Part shown: piece after piece, positions 1-8,178 of the stretch
Layout of the letters: the number at the start of each line of letters is the position of its first letter
Numbering within the stretch: the first letter of the stretch is position 1
Assembly (NCBI GenBank): GCA_040882055.1
Contig: JBBECA010000016.1
Location: 1-43,284, forward strand
Length of the DNA: 43,284 nt
Source: Nitriliruptor sp040882055
GTDB lineage: Bacteria > Actinomycetota > Nitriliruptoria > Nitriliruptorales > Nitriliruptoraceae
Direction of reading: 5' to 3'
Position numbers and translations under genes: made by a program
Notes under the pieces: generated by a model
Told to the model about the DNA's origin: nothing
The model's input: only the letters and a program-made list of their open reading frames with translations
Databases searched by the model: none

Positions 1-14
1 CCGAGGTCCCGCTG

Positions 15-855
15 ATGCTGCGCGTCGCCGTCCCCAACAAGGGCACCCTGTCCGAGGCCGCTTCCGAGCTGCTCACCGAGGCGGGCTACCGTCAGCGCCG
101 CGACAGCCGTGAGCTGGTCCTGGTCGACCCCGACCACGACGTCGAGTTCTTCTTCCTCCGCCCCCGCGACATCGCCACCTACGTCGGCTCCGGCCAGATC
201 GACCTCGGGGTGACGGGGCGCGACCTGCTGCTCGACTCCGAATCCGATGCCGAGGAGGTGCTCGCGCTCGGGTTCGGCGGCTCGACGTTCCGCTACGCCG
301 CCATCGCCGGCGCCGTGACCGGCATCGAACAGTTCGCGGGCAAGCGCGTGGCGACCTCCTACGCCGGCATCGTGCGCCGCGACCTCGCCGACCGGGGCAT
401 CGACGCCGAGGTCGTGCGGCTCGACGGCGCGGTGGAGACCGCCGTCCGGCTCGGGGTCGCCGACGTCATCGCCGACGTCGTGTCGACCGGAACCACCCTG
501 CGGCAGGCCGGGCTCGAGATCGTCGGCGAACCCATCCTGCGCAGCGAGGCGGTGCTGATCCGTCGGGCCGGCGCGTCCGAGGATGCGCAGGTCGACCAGA
601 TGCTGCGCCGCATCAACGGGGTCATCATCGCCCGGCGGTACGTGATGATCGACTACGACGTGCGGGTCGAACACGTCGACGCCGCCCTGCCCCTGACGCC
701 GGGGATCGAGTCACCGACCGTCAGCCCGCTCCACGACAAGGGGTGGGTGGCCGTCCGGGCGATGGTCGAGCGCCGCGACACCAACCGGGTGATGGACGAG
801 CTCTGGGGCATCGGGGCCCGCGGCATCCTCGTCGTGTCAGCTGGCTCAGCGGTAG
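15..855 (+). CDS. hisG: ATP phosphoribosyltransferase (first step of histidine synthesis), abnormal 3' end
   Basis: HisG condenses ATP with PRPP to give phosphoribosyl-ATP, the committed and feedback-inhibited step of histidine synthesis in the cytosol. The protein opens MLRVAVPNKGTLSE, a standard HisG start, and keeps the substrate-binding DLGVTGRDLL stretch, the PRPP loop near residues 154-164 (ADVVSTGTTLRQ) and the long-form ACT-like regulatory domain (about residues 205-275). The family normally ends some ten residues after GARGIL; here that tail is absent and the frame stays open to a TAG/TGA-type stop at 1968-1970, running antisense through the whole next gene. A +1 shift would give a stop at 853-855, the end used here. 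The protein is therefore truncated-and-extended, frameshifted, or cut at a rearrangement breakpoint. The usual hisE partner would lie just left of the window. Confidence 0.82.
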
Positions 856-1832
856 CCGAGCTTGGTCGAACAGGCCGGCCAGGCGCCCCAGCCCTGACGG
901 TCCAGGAGGATCTCGGCGCGCTTGATCTGTTCGGTCTTGGAGGCGTGGTGCGGGTACCCGCTGCCCCCGACCCACCGCCACGACGAGAGGCTGAACTGCA
1001 GGCCGCCGTAGTAGCCGTTACCGGTGTTGATCGACCAGTTCCCACCGGATTCGCACCGGGCCAGGTCCTCCCACACACGCAGCCGGTCGTTCGACGCCGT
1101 CTGGGCCGCGGCCTCGGCCTCAGCCTGACGCGCGGCTTCCTCCTCGGCGCGACGCTCGGCTTCGAGCCGGTCGAGCTCGGCCTGCTCGGCTTCACGTTCC
1201 GAGAGCAGCACCGGTTCCACCGTCGGGACCAGGTCGAGTGCGCGCGCCAGGAACAGGGCCGCCTGCCCACGCGTCACGGCCGTCGTGGTGCAGAAGTGGG
1301 TGATCGGATCGCCACAACCAGCGGCGATACCTGCAGCGGCGAGCCGTTCGATGGACGGACCGTGGGTCGTGTCCGCATCCGCGAAGAAGCGGTCATCGGT
1401 CTCCGGGATCGGGAGTGCCCGATCGATCATCGAGGCCAGCTGACCGCGCGACGTCGCATCGCGCGGACAGAACTGGTCGGCGGTGCAGCCGTTGATGACG
1501 TCGTCGACCACGAGCGCCTCGATCAGCGGCGCGTGCACGTTGGCGTCGATATCGCTGAAGGTGCGGTCCTCGACCGGGGTGGTCTCGAGGGCGCGACCGA
1601 GCAGCGCGGCCATCTGGTCGCGACGGAGCAGGTCGTTGGGACAGAACTCGTCCTCGGTGCAGCCCTCGACGATGCCGCGCTCGGCGAGCGCGTCGACCGC
1701 GGTCGCGTACACGGCGCCGTCGGTGTCGGAGAAGCCAGCAGCGCTGGCGTCGCCCTGGGTCATCGGGAGGGTGAGGGCGAGCAGGGCGGCGAACAGGACG
1801 GCGGACGACCTGCGGGCGTGGCGGAGCAGCAC
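846..1832 (-). CDS. Secreted SLH-domain protein with Rpf-type transglycosylase domain
   Basis: A 328-residue exported cell-wall enzyme candidate. The GTG at 1832 is chosen because AGGAGA lies 7 bases upstream and it is followed directly by an Arg-rich, hydrophobic signal peptide ending near GDASAAG (residue 33); a longer open frame reaches 1955. Three S-layer homology repeats follow (about residues 34-205), each with an FSD/FAD-like start and a Cys-containing GC..FCP core. A charged Glu/Ala/Arg coiled coil (about 215-255) leads to a C-terminal resuscitation-promoting-factor/transglycosylase-like domain with the catalytic Glu in ARCESGGNW and the paired Cys near PACS. SLH repeats bind secondary cell-wall polymers and Rpf domains cleave peptidoglycan, so it probably remodels the wall while anchored to it. 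It ends head-to-head with hisG. SLH plus Rpf in one chain is not the usual actinobacterial arrangement, which is LysM or G5 plus Rpf. Confidence 0.85.
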   Translation of the reverse strand: MLLRHARRSSAVLFAALLALTLPMTQGDASAAGFSDTDGAVYATAVDALAERGIVEGCTEDEFCPNDLLRRDQMAALLGRALETTPVEDRTFSDIDANVHAPLIEALVVDDVINGCTADQFCPRDATSRGQLASMIDRALPIPETDDRFFADADTTHGPSIERLAAAGIAAGCGDPITHFCTTTAVTRGQAALFLARALDLVPTVEPVLLSEREAEQAELDRLEAERRAEEEAARQAEAEAAAQTASNDRLRVWEDLARCESGGNWSINTGNGYYGGLQFSLSSWRWVGGSGYPHHASKTEQIKRAEILLDRQGWGAWPACSTKLGYR

Positions 1833-1992
1833 GGAGCGATCTCCTGGGGTGAGGGACACCCGCGACGAGGGCGGGTGGGGAGGAGCGCGGCGGCACCCGG
1901 ACGGTTCACGGGGCGGCGGCTGGAGGAAGGTGACCGCACCGGCGGCGAGGGGCAACCCGGCGGACAGTGACCATGCGGACAGGTCCTCCAGG

Positions 1993-4248
1993 TCAACCAG
2001 GCAGCGGCTCGGCGAACAGCTCGGCCCCGGGGACCTCGGCCTCGGGGGCCGCGATCACCGTCAGGGAGCGCGTGGCACGCGTCACAGCGACGTACAGCTG
2101 GTGGAGGCCGACGCTCGAGGAGGCCGCGATCTCGTCCGGCGCGACCACGAGCACGTCGTCGAATTCGAGCCCCTTGACCGTGCGCGGGTCGTGCACCCGC
2201 ACCCGTTCCGCGCGCTCAGCGCCGTCCGGGATACACGACGCGAGCGCGGCGCGGAGCTCCGGGAGCCGGTCGTCAGGGGCGATGACCGCCACCATCCCCT
2301 CACCGCGAGCGAGGAGGGCCGCCACCCGTCCACCGGTCGCGGCCGGCAGATCGTCCCCACGGATCAGCTCGGGTCGCCGCCCAGCGTCGCGGACCGAGGT
2401 CGGCACGGCGGCGGGGTCGTGCCCGGCGAGGTCGAGCACCGGGCGGGCGACGTCGACGATCTCGGACGGGGTGCGGTAGTTGATCGACAAGCGGGTCACC
2501 GTCACCTCGCGGCGACCGATGAGGGCAGCGACCGCCTCCCAGGTCGCCGGCTCCGCGACCCGGCTGCGCTGCGCCAGATCCCCGACGACGGTCCACGATG
2601 CGTACGGCCCGCGCCGGGCGACCGACCGCCACTGCATCGGGCTGAGATCCTGGGCCTCGTCCACCACCACGTGGGCGAAGTCGCGGTACCCGGGCGCCGC
2701 GACGTCGGCGACCTCGATCTCCACCCGCAACCGGTCGCTGGTGAGACGGATGCCGTCACCGTCGGAGGGTCGCTCCGCGGGTCGCGCGACCGGCCGCGGT
2801 CCGAGCAGCGCGGCGACCTCGTCGAGGAGCGCCACGTCGTCGGTGGTCCAGCCCTCGGCCGCCGCCCACGTGGCCGTGAGGGTGCGGCGCTGCGCGGGAT
2901 CGAGCAGATCCCCGGCGAGCCGGTCCAGGTCGATGCTCCCGGTGACGAGGCGGCGGAGGACCTCGATCGGATCGAGCTCCGGCCACCAGCAGCGGCGGAG
3001 CATGGTCACCTGGGGGGCGTCCTCGAGCGTCGCGTCGAAACCCGACCCGCGGCGTTCCTCGGGCGGCCTGCCCCCCGCCGCGCGGTGGGCGGAACGCCAC
3101 GCCTTCCAGAGCGCCGCGCGGAGCGACTCGTCCGCTGCCCCGGCCCGCGCGTGGTAGCTCGATCCCTCACGGTCGGCGCGAACCTGGTCGAGCGACCGCC
3201 GGCGTACGGCCGCCAACGAACGGGCATCGACCCGGACCGACGTGCCGTCGAAGGTGAACCGGGTCTCCGGTGGTAGCGGCGGCGGCGCGAGCCGGACCAG
3301 ACGGCGGCACACCTCGATCATCGCGAGGTCGCCCTTGACGGCGGCGACCTCCGGCGGGTCCCACCCCTCGGCCTCCGCTCCGGCCGGAGCCAGGGCGGCG
3401 AGCGAACGCTGCACGGCCCGGTCCTCACCGAGCGAAGGCAGCACCCGGGAGGTGTGCTCGGTGAACGCCGGCGACGGGCCGACGATCAGCACCCCGCGTC
3501 CCTCGAAGCGCTCCCGGTCCTCGTAGAGCAGGTACGCCACCCGGTGGAGGGCGACGACGGTCTTCCCCGTGCCGGGCCCACCGGCCACGACCAGCGTCCC
3601 GGTCGCGGGCGCGCGGATGATGCGGTCCTGATCGGCCTGGATCGTCGCGACGATGTCACCGAGGTGGCCCGTCCGGACGCGCGACAGGGCGGCGAGCAGG
3701 GCCCCCTGGCCGGTGACCGCCGTGATCCCGAACTCGTCGGCAGCGTCGGCGTCGATGATCTCGTCGTCGAGGTCGCGCACCCGTCGACCCCGCGTGGTGA
3801 GCGTCCGACGGCGGGCGACGCCGTGCGGCTGCGCCGGGGTGGCGCGATAGAAGGCGCCCGCGGCGGGCGCACGCCAGTCGACGAGCAACACGTCGCCGGA
3901 CTCGTCGATGACGGACACGCGGCCCACGTGGAGTCGGTCGCCGTCGGTCAGGTCGAGACGACCGAACGCGAGCGATTCCACGTCGCCGAAGGTCAACCGG
4001 GCGACCCGAGCCGCGTGGTGGTGGGCGGTCACGTCGCGTTCGAAGACGGCCTGGAAGGTGCCCCCGCCGGGTTCCCGGTTCGCCGCGACCCGGCGCGCCT
4101 CGGCGCGCTCACGCAGCGCCTCGACCCGGTCGTGGACGGCCTCGAGGTGGGCCTGCTCCTCGGCGATCGCCGCGCGCTTGGCCCCCCGGGCCGGCGCCTC
4201 GGGATCCGGCCCCGGTCCGCCCGGGCTGGGTGGCCCCCCCGGCGTCAC
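1993..4248 (-). CDS. helD: HelD-like RNA polymerase recycling ATPase (UvrD/Rep family)
   Basis: 751 residues. The N-terminal 60-90 residues form a charged helical hairpin typical of the HelD secondary-channel arm; DWRAP at 124-128 is a HelD signature; Walker A GGPGTGKT lies at 223-230; the Walker B region is DEAQDLSPMQ near 530; motif V-VI is TVKGLEFDDVLV near the C-terminus. These superfamily 1 features match actinobacterial class II HelD, which removes stalled RNA polymerase from nucleic acid rather than unwinding DNA. The GTG start at 4248 overlaps the ribH stop as GTGA, so it is translated at the end of the riboflavin operon, an unexpected place for it. A plain UvrD-type helicase is less likely because the N-terminal arm and DWRAP are present. 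Confidence 0.85.
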   Translation of the reverse strand: MTPGGPPSPGGPGPDPEAPARGAKRAAIAEEQAHLEAVHDRVEALRERAEARRVAANREPGGGTFQAVFERDVTAHHHAARVARLTFGDVESLAFGRLDLTDGDRLHVGRVSVIDESGDVLLVDWRAPAAGAFYRATPAQPHGVARRRTLTTRGRRVRDLDDEIIDADAADEFGITAVTGQGALLAALSRVRTGHLGDIVATIQADQDRIIRAPATGTLVVAGGPGTGKTVVALHRVAYLLYEDRERFEGRGVLIVGPSPAFTEHTSRVLPSLGEDRAVQRSLAALAPAGAEAEGWDPPEVAAVKGDLAMIEVCRRLVRLAPPPLPPETRFTFDGTSVRVDARSLAAVRRRSLDQVRADREGSSYHARAGAADESLRAALWKAWRSAHRAAGGRPPEERRGSGFDATLEDAPQVTMLRRCWWPELDPIEVLRRLVTGSIDLDRLAGDLLDPAQRRTLTATWAAAEGWTTDDVALLDEVAALLGPRPVARPAERPSDGDGIRLTSDRLRVEIEVADVAAPGYRDFAHVVVDEAQDLSPMQWRSVARRGPYASWTVVGDLAQRSRVAEPATWEAVAALIGRREVTVTRLSINYRTPSEIVDVARPVLDLAGHDPAAVPTSVRDAGRRPELIRGDDLPAATGGRVAALLARGEGMVAVIAPDDRLPELRAALASCIPDGAERAERVRVHDPRTVKGLEFDDVLVVAPDEIAASSSVGLHQLYVAVTRATRSLTVIAAPEAEVPGAELFAEPLPG

Positions 4249-4742
4249 AGCCCCTGCAGGACCCGAGCGGTCTCGACCGCGGCCAGGGCCGAGTCAGCGC
4301 CCTTGTTGCCGAGCTTGCCGCCCGCGCGCTCCACCGCCTGCTCCCAGGTGTCGGTGGTCAGCACGCCGAACGCGACGGGGATGCCGTGCGCGCGTGAGAC
4401 CGCCGACGACCCCGAGGCGCACTCGCCCGCGACGTAGTCGAAGTGGGGGGTGGCGCCGCGGACGACGCACCCGAGGGCGACGAGCGCGTCGACCTCCCCG
4501 CTGGCGGCCATCTTCTCGAGCACGACCGGCAGTTCGAACGCACCGGGGACCCAGGCGACCTGGATGTCGGAGGCCAGCGCTTTGTGACGGAGCAGCGCAT
4601 CGACGGCGCCGTCGACCAACGATCGGACGACGACCTCGTTGAACCGGGCCGCGACGATGCCGACCCGCAGGCCCGCGGCGTCGAGCGTGCCGGTGTGGAC
4701 GCGGACGTCGCCCGCCTCCGGGGTCCGGGCGTGGGAGCTCAC
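4245..4742 (-). CDS. ribH: 6,7-dimethyl-8-ribityllumazine synthase
   Basis: Condenses the ribitylamino-pyrimidinedione from RibD with 3,4-dihydroxy-2-butanone 4-phosphate from RibBA to give lumazine, the penultimate step of riboflavin synthesis. The 165-residue length fits the family. Visible hallmarks are VGIVAARFNEVVV near residue 27, the GAFELPVVLEK active-site segment near 67, GCVVRGATPHFDYV near 90 and the late GGKLGNKGADSA loop. The start overlaps the ribBA stop by 4 bases and the stop overlaps the helD start by 4, so it is part of a coupled rib operon. Lumazine synthases assemble as pentamers or 60-mers; nothing here shows which. Confidence 0.97.
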   Translation of the reverse strand: MSSHARTPEAGDVRVHTGTLDAAGLRVGIVAARFNEVVVRSLVDGAVDALLRHKALASDIQVAWVPGAFELPVVLEKMAASGEVDALVALGCVVRGATPHFDYVAGECASGSSAVSRAHGIPVAFGVLTTDTWEQAVERAGGKLGNKGADSALAAVETARVLQGL

Positions 4743-6166
4743 GGCTGGTCCTCTCGTTCGGTGGTGGCCGGTGCATCGGGGCGGGCGGCGGCCGCTCCGA
4801 CGGGCGCGGCATCCTCGCGCAAAGCGTCGGCCGGTGCCGCATCGTCGTCGGGGGGCGGTGCCATCGCGCCCCCGCGCGGACGCGGCTTCTCGACCCGCGC
4901 CGGCGCCGTCGAACGCTGGACCGCGATGTCGCCGACCCCGGTCGAGACCGCCTCACCTTCGCCCGACAGGATGTGGCCCATCCTGGCGACCTTCGTGGCC
5001 AGGTACGACGCGTTGTCGTCGTTGGGGACGACCTCGACGGGGACGCGGTCGGTCACCGTCAGCCCGAACCCGCCGAGCGCGGCACGCTTGTCGGGGTTGT
5101 TGGTCAGCAACCGGAGCGTGGTCAGACCGAGGTCCGCGAGGATCATCGCCCCGGTCCCGTAGTCGCGGGCGTCCGCCGGGAGACCGAGCTGCAGGTTGGC
5201 GTCCACCGTGTCGACACCCGCATCCTGGAGCTCGTAGGCCTGCAGCTTGTGGAGCAGACCGATCCCGCGCCCCTCGTGCCCGCGCAGGTAGACGATCACA
5301 CCCTGCCCCTCGTCGGCGATGCGTGCCATCGCCAGGTCGAGCTGCGGGCCGCAGTCGCAACGCAGCGAACGGAAGACGTCACCCGTCAGGCACTCGGAGT
5401 GCATCCTGACCAGGACGTCCTGCTGGCCCTCGGGCTCGCCGTAGAGCAGCGCGATCGACTCGGAGCCGTCGTAGGCCGTCCGGTAGCCGATCATCCGCCA
5501 CGGGCCGTACGGCGTCGGCAGCTTGGCGACCGCGATCCGCTCCACCAGCGCCGTCTCACGTTCGCGCCGGTACGCGATGAGATCCTCGATGGTGATCAGC
5601 AACAGCTCGTGCTCGTCGCAGAACCGCTCGAGGTCGGGGAGGCGAGCCATCGAGCCGTCGTCGTTGACGACCTCGCAGATCACCGCCGCCGGGCGTCGGC
5701 CCGCGAGCCGAGCGAGATCCACCGATGCCTCGGTGTGGCCGGGCCGCCGGAGCACCCCGCCCGGGTGGTAACGCAGCGGGAACACGTGCCCCGGGCGCGA
5801 CACGTCCGTGGGTGTCGACCCTTCGGCGGCGAGCACCTGGAGCGTCCGGGCCCGGTCCGCTGCGGAGATCCCGGTCGAGGTCCCCTCGACGGCGTCCACG
5901 GTGACGGTGTAGGCGGTGCCCTTCGGGTCCTCGTTCCGGGCCACCATCATCGGGATGTCGAGGCGTTCGAGGTCCTCGCCCAGCATCGGCGCACACACCA
6001 CCCCGGAGGAGTGCCGGACGATGAATCCGATGGCGTCGGGGGTCGCGGCGTCGGCGGCCATGACGAGGTCGCCCTCGTTCTCGCGGTCCTCGTCGTCGAC
6101 GACCACGACCATGCCGCCGTCGGCGATCACGGCGATGGCCTCATCGATGGTGGCGAAGCGGGTCAC
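4739..6166 (-). CDS. ribBA: Bifunctional DHBP synthase / GTP cyclohydrolase II
   Basis: Supplies both precursors of riboflavin. The N-terminal half (about residues 1-200) is 3,4-dihydroxy-2-butanone-4-phosphate synthase, with the acidic DDEDRENEGD loop near residue 24 and RPGHVFPLR near 143. The C-terminal half (about 205-405) is GTP cyclohydrolase II with the zinc ligands in HSECLTGDVFRSLRCDCG and the RGHEGRGIGL segment. A Pro/Ala-rich, low-complexity tail of about 60 residues follows the catalytic core and has no clear function. The gene lies 85 bases after ribE, with a partial copy of the ribE 3' end in the gap, and overlaps ribH by 4 bases. Confidence 0.97.
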   Translation of the reverse strand: MTRFATIDEAIAVIADGGMVVVVDDEDRENEGDLVMAADAATPDAIGFIVRHSSGVVCAPMLGEDLERLDIPMMVARNEDPKGTAYTVTVDAVEGTSTGISAADRARTLQVLAAEGSTPTDVSRPGHVFPLRYHPGGVLRRPGHTEASVDLARLAGRRPAAVICEVVNDDGSMARLPDLERFCDEHELLLITIEDLIAYRRERETALVERIAVAKLPTPYGPWRMIGYRTAYDGSESIALLYGEPEGQQDVLVRMHSECLTGDVFRSLRCDCGPQLDLAMARIADEGQGVIVYLRGHEGRGIGLLHKLQAYELQDAGVDTVDANLQLGLPADARDYGTGAMILADLGLTTLRLLTNNPDKRAALGGFGLTVTDRVPVEVVPNDDNASYLATKVARMGHILSGEGEAVSTGVGDIAVQRSTAPARVEKPRPRGGAMAPPPDDDAAPADALREDAAPVGAAAARPDAPATTEREDQP

Positions 6167-6198
6167 GTGCGGTCTCCGAGGTCGGGAGCGATGGAGGA

Positions 6199-6312
6199 GT
6201 ACGGGGAGGGCGCGCCGCCGGCGAGCAGGTGCTCGGTCCGATCGGCAGCGCTCACGGGGTGCCTGACTGCGGGACGTAGGGCGAGGGCGCGCCGCCGGCG
6301 AGCAGGTGCTCG
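6199..6312. repeat. Duplicated 3' end of ribE (37-bp direct repeat, 77-bp offset)
   Basis: Bases 6199-6235 and 6276-6312 match at 35 of 37 positions, with a perfect 30-bp core (6206-6235 and 6283-6312). The right copy lies inside the C-terminus of ribE; the left copy is in the ribE-ribBA gap. In a shifted frame the left copy would encode the same LLAGGAPSPY ending. It is best explained as a small tandem duplication of the ribE tail, with the left copy now non-coding. Confidence 0.85.
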
Positions 6313-6905
6313 ACGTGCTTGGCGACGACGTCGGCTTCGAGGTTGACCGGGTCCCCGACGGCGCGCACGCCGAGCGTGGTGACCTCGAGGGTGTGCGGGA
6401 TCAACCCGACACGGAAGGTGGCACCCGACGTGGCGACTCGCTCGACATCGACGACGGTGAGGCTCACCCCCGAGACGGTGACCGACCCCTTCGGGACCAG
6501 GTAGCGCGCCACGTCGTCGGGAACCGCGATCGTGACGAACACCGTGCCGGGTCGCTCGTCGCGGGCGACGACCTCGCCGACCGTGTCGACGTGGCCCTGC
6601 ACGAGGTGCCCACCGAACCGGGCGTCGGCGCGCATGGCGCGTTCGAGGTTGACCGGGGCGCCCGCGGTCAGGCTGCCGAGGGAGGTCGCGCGGAGCGTCT
6701 CGGCCATCAGGTCGGCGGTGAACCCGTCGCCGGTCAGCTCCGTCACGGTCAGGCAGCAGCCGTCGACGGCGATGGAGTCGCCCACCGCCGCGTCCCCGAC
6801 CACCGTGCTGCACGCGACGTGCAGCTGCGCGGACGCGCTGTCGCCCGTGCCCCGCGTCCGGGTCGCCACGATGCGGCCGATCTCCTCGACGATGCCGGTG
6901 AACAT
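6252..6905 (-). CDS. ribE: Riboflavin synthase, alpha subunit
   Basis: Dismutates two lumazine molecules into riboflavin and a pyrimidine that is recycled. The ATG at 6905 is chosen because MFTGIVEEIG is the universal start of the family; an open frame upstream belongs to ribD in another phase. The 217 residues contain two lumazine-binding barrels, the second beginning near FGGHLVQGHVDTVG, each with its SVDG/SV-type ligand motif (DSIAVDGCCLTV and KGSVTVSGVSLTV). The start codon shares one base with the ribD stop. The 3' end has a partial direct duplication in the following intergenic gap. Confidence 0.96.
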   Translation of the reverse strand: MFTGIVEEIGRIVATRTRGTGDSASAQLHVACSTVVGDAAVGDSIAVDGCCLTVTELTGDGFTADLMAETLRATSLGSLTAGAPVNLERAMRADARFGGHLVQGHVDTVGEVVARDERPGTVFVTIAVPDDVARYLVPKGSVTVSGVSLTVVDVERVATSGATFRVGLIPHTLEVTTLGVRAVGDPVNLEADVVAKHVEHLLAGGAPSPYVPQSGTP

Positions 6906-8113
6906 CAGCGCTCCTGCGACGTGGGGGTGGCGCCCGCCGGCACCCGCTCCCAGATCAGATCGTCCCCGGCGCCTCCGAGCCGGCTCGTGACCCACCCGGT
7001 GGCGTCGCCGTCGAGCACCGCCCGGGGGTTCCCCGAACCGGTCCCGACGGCCACGTGCCGGACCAGGCGGTCGATCACGCCCGCATCGACGAGCGCCGCA
7101 CCCAGCGTTCGGCCGGGTTCGGCCAGGACGCTGGTGATGCCCCGGTCGGCGAGCACGCTCATGGCCGCGTCGAGCGCCAGCGTCCCCGACGGGGTGACCG
7201 GGACGTCGACCACCTCGGCGCCGGCATCCACCAGCGCGATCCGCGCGGCACCGTCGGTCCCCGCCCGGGTCAGGACCAGAGCTCCGCGTCGCACCACGCG
7301 GGCGGTCGGTGGCGTCCGGAGGCGTCCATCGAGCACCACGGGGCGCGGTTGGGGCCGGTCACCCAGCGGCACGTCGCGGACGTCGAGGCTCGGATCGTCG
7401 GCCAGGACCGTGCCGCTCCCGACGAGGACGGCGTCGACCGCGGCGCGCCAGCGGTGGACCGAGCGGCGTGCCTTCGGGCCCGTGATCCACCGACCGGCCC
7501 CCTCGGCGGGGTCGAGCTCGCCATCGACGGTCTGCGCCAGCTTCAAGGTGACGTGGGGCCGGCCCGTACGTACGCGGGTCAGGAACCCCTCGAGGTCACC
7601 CGCCACCCAGGTCCGGAACGCGTGCGGCGCGAAGGCGACGTCGACACCGGCGGAGCGGAGCGCATCCGCGCCCCCGGCGGCCACCGGGTTCGGATCCGGA
7701 TGGGCCACGACGACCCGGCGGACACCCGCACCGAGCAGCGCTCCCGTGCAGGGCGGCGTCCGGCCGTGGTGGGCACAGGGTTCGAGCGTGACGAGCGCCG
7801 TGGCACCCCGGGCCGCCTCGCCGGCGGCGGCCAGCGCCACCACCTCGGCGTGGGGACCACCCGCCGCGGTCGTGACCCCCGAGCCCACCTCGGCGCCGTC
7901 GCGGACCAACACGCACGCGACGGCCGGGTTCGGCGAGGTCGCCCCACGGGCGCGGCCTGCCAGCGCCACCGCACGCGCGAGGTGGACGCGCTCGGTGGCG
8001 TCCACGGTCGGCGTCACGGTGGGGGGCACGGACGTCCTCGGCGGCTCGGGGGAAGCTTCGAGCGTCGGCCGGGGCCGGCGTCGTCGCCAGCGACGGCCGG
8101 CGGGGACGTCCAC
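6905..8113 (-). CDS. ribD: Bifunctional riboflavin deaminase/reductase
   Basis: Carries out the deamination and side-chain reduction that follow GTP cyclohydrolase II. The deaminase domain (about residues 40-180) has the zinc ligands in GGPHAEVVAL and LEPCAHHGRTPPC. The reductase domain (about 180-385) shows TLKLAQTVDGEL, VGSGTVLADDP and the NADPH-binding stretch around TSVLAEPGRTLGAAL, where the more usual EGG is EPG. At 402 residues it is slightly long because of a basic, Pro-rich N-terminus; the true start may be downstream, near the VPPTVTPTVDATERVHL stretch. It begins a four-gene rib run ending at ribH. No FMN-riboswitch core is visible in the 65 bases upstream. Confidence 0.94.
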   Translation of the reverse strand: MDVPAGRRWRRRRPRPTLEASPEPPRTSVPPTVTPTVDATERVHLARAVALAGRARGATSPNPAVACVLVRDGAEVGSGVTTAAGGPHAEVVALAAAGEAARGATALVTLEPCAHHGRTPPCTGALLGAGVRRVVVAHPDPNPVAAGGADALRSAGVDVAFAPHAFRTWVAGDLEGFLTRVRTGRPHVTLKLAQTVDGELDPAEGAGRWITGPKARRSVHRWRAAVDAVLVGSGTVLADDPSLDVRDVPLGDRPQPRPVVLDGRLRTPPTARVVRRGALVLTRAGTDGAARIALVDAGAEVVDVPVTPSGTLALDAAMSVLADRGITSVLAEPGRTLGAALVDAGVIDRLVRHVAVGTGSGNPRAVLDGDATGWVTSRLGGAGDDLIWERVPAGATPTSQER

Positions 8114-8178
8114 CTCGCCCCGGAGACGCGCTGACCGAGCCTACCGGCCGGCAGCGGGCACCTCCGACGCCGACAGCG

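Noticed and set aside
856..1970. Right part of the long open frame that begins with hisG
   Set aside because: It is antisense to the SLH-Rpf gene, has no recognisable domain and shows the Arg/Gly-rich composition of shadow frames.
8114..8178. Possible FMN riboswitch before ribD
   Set aside because: The conserved FMN-aptamer lines are not present and the gap is too short.
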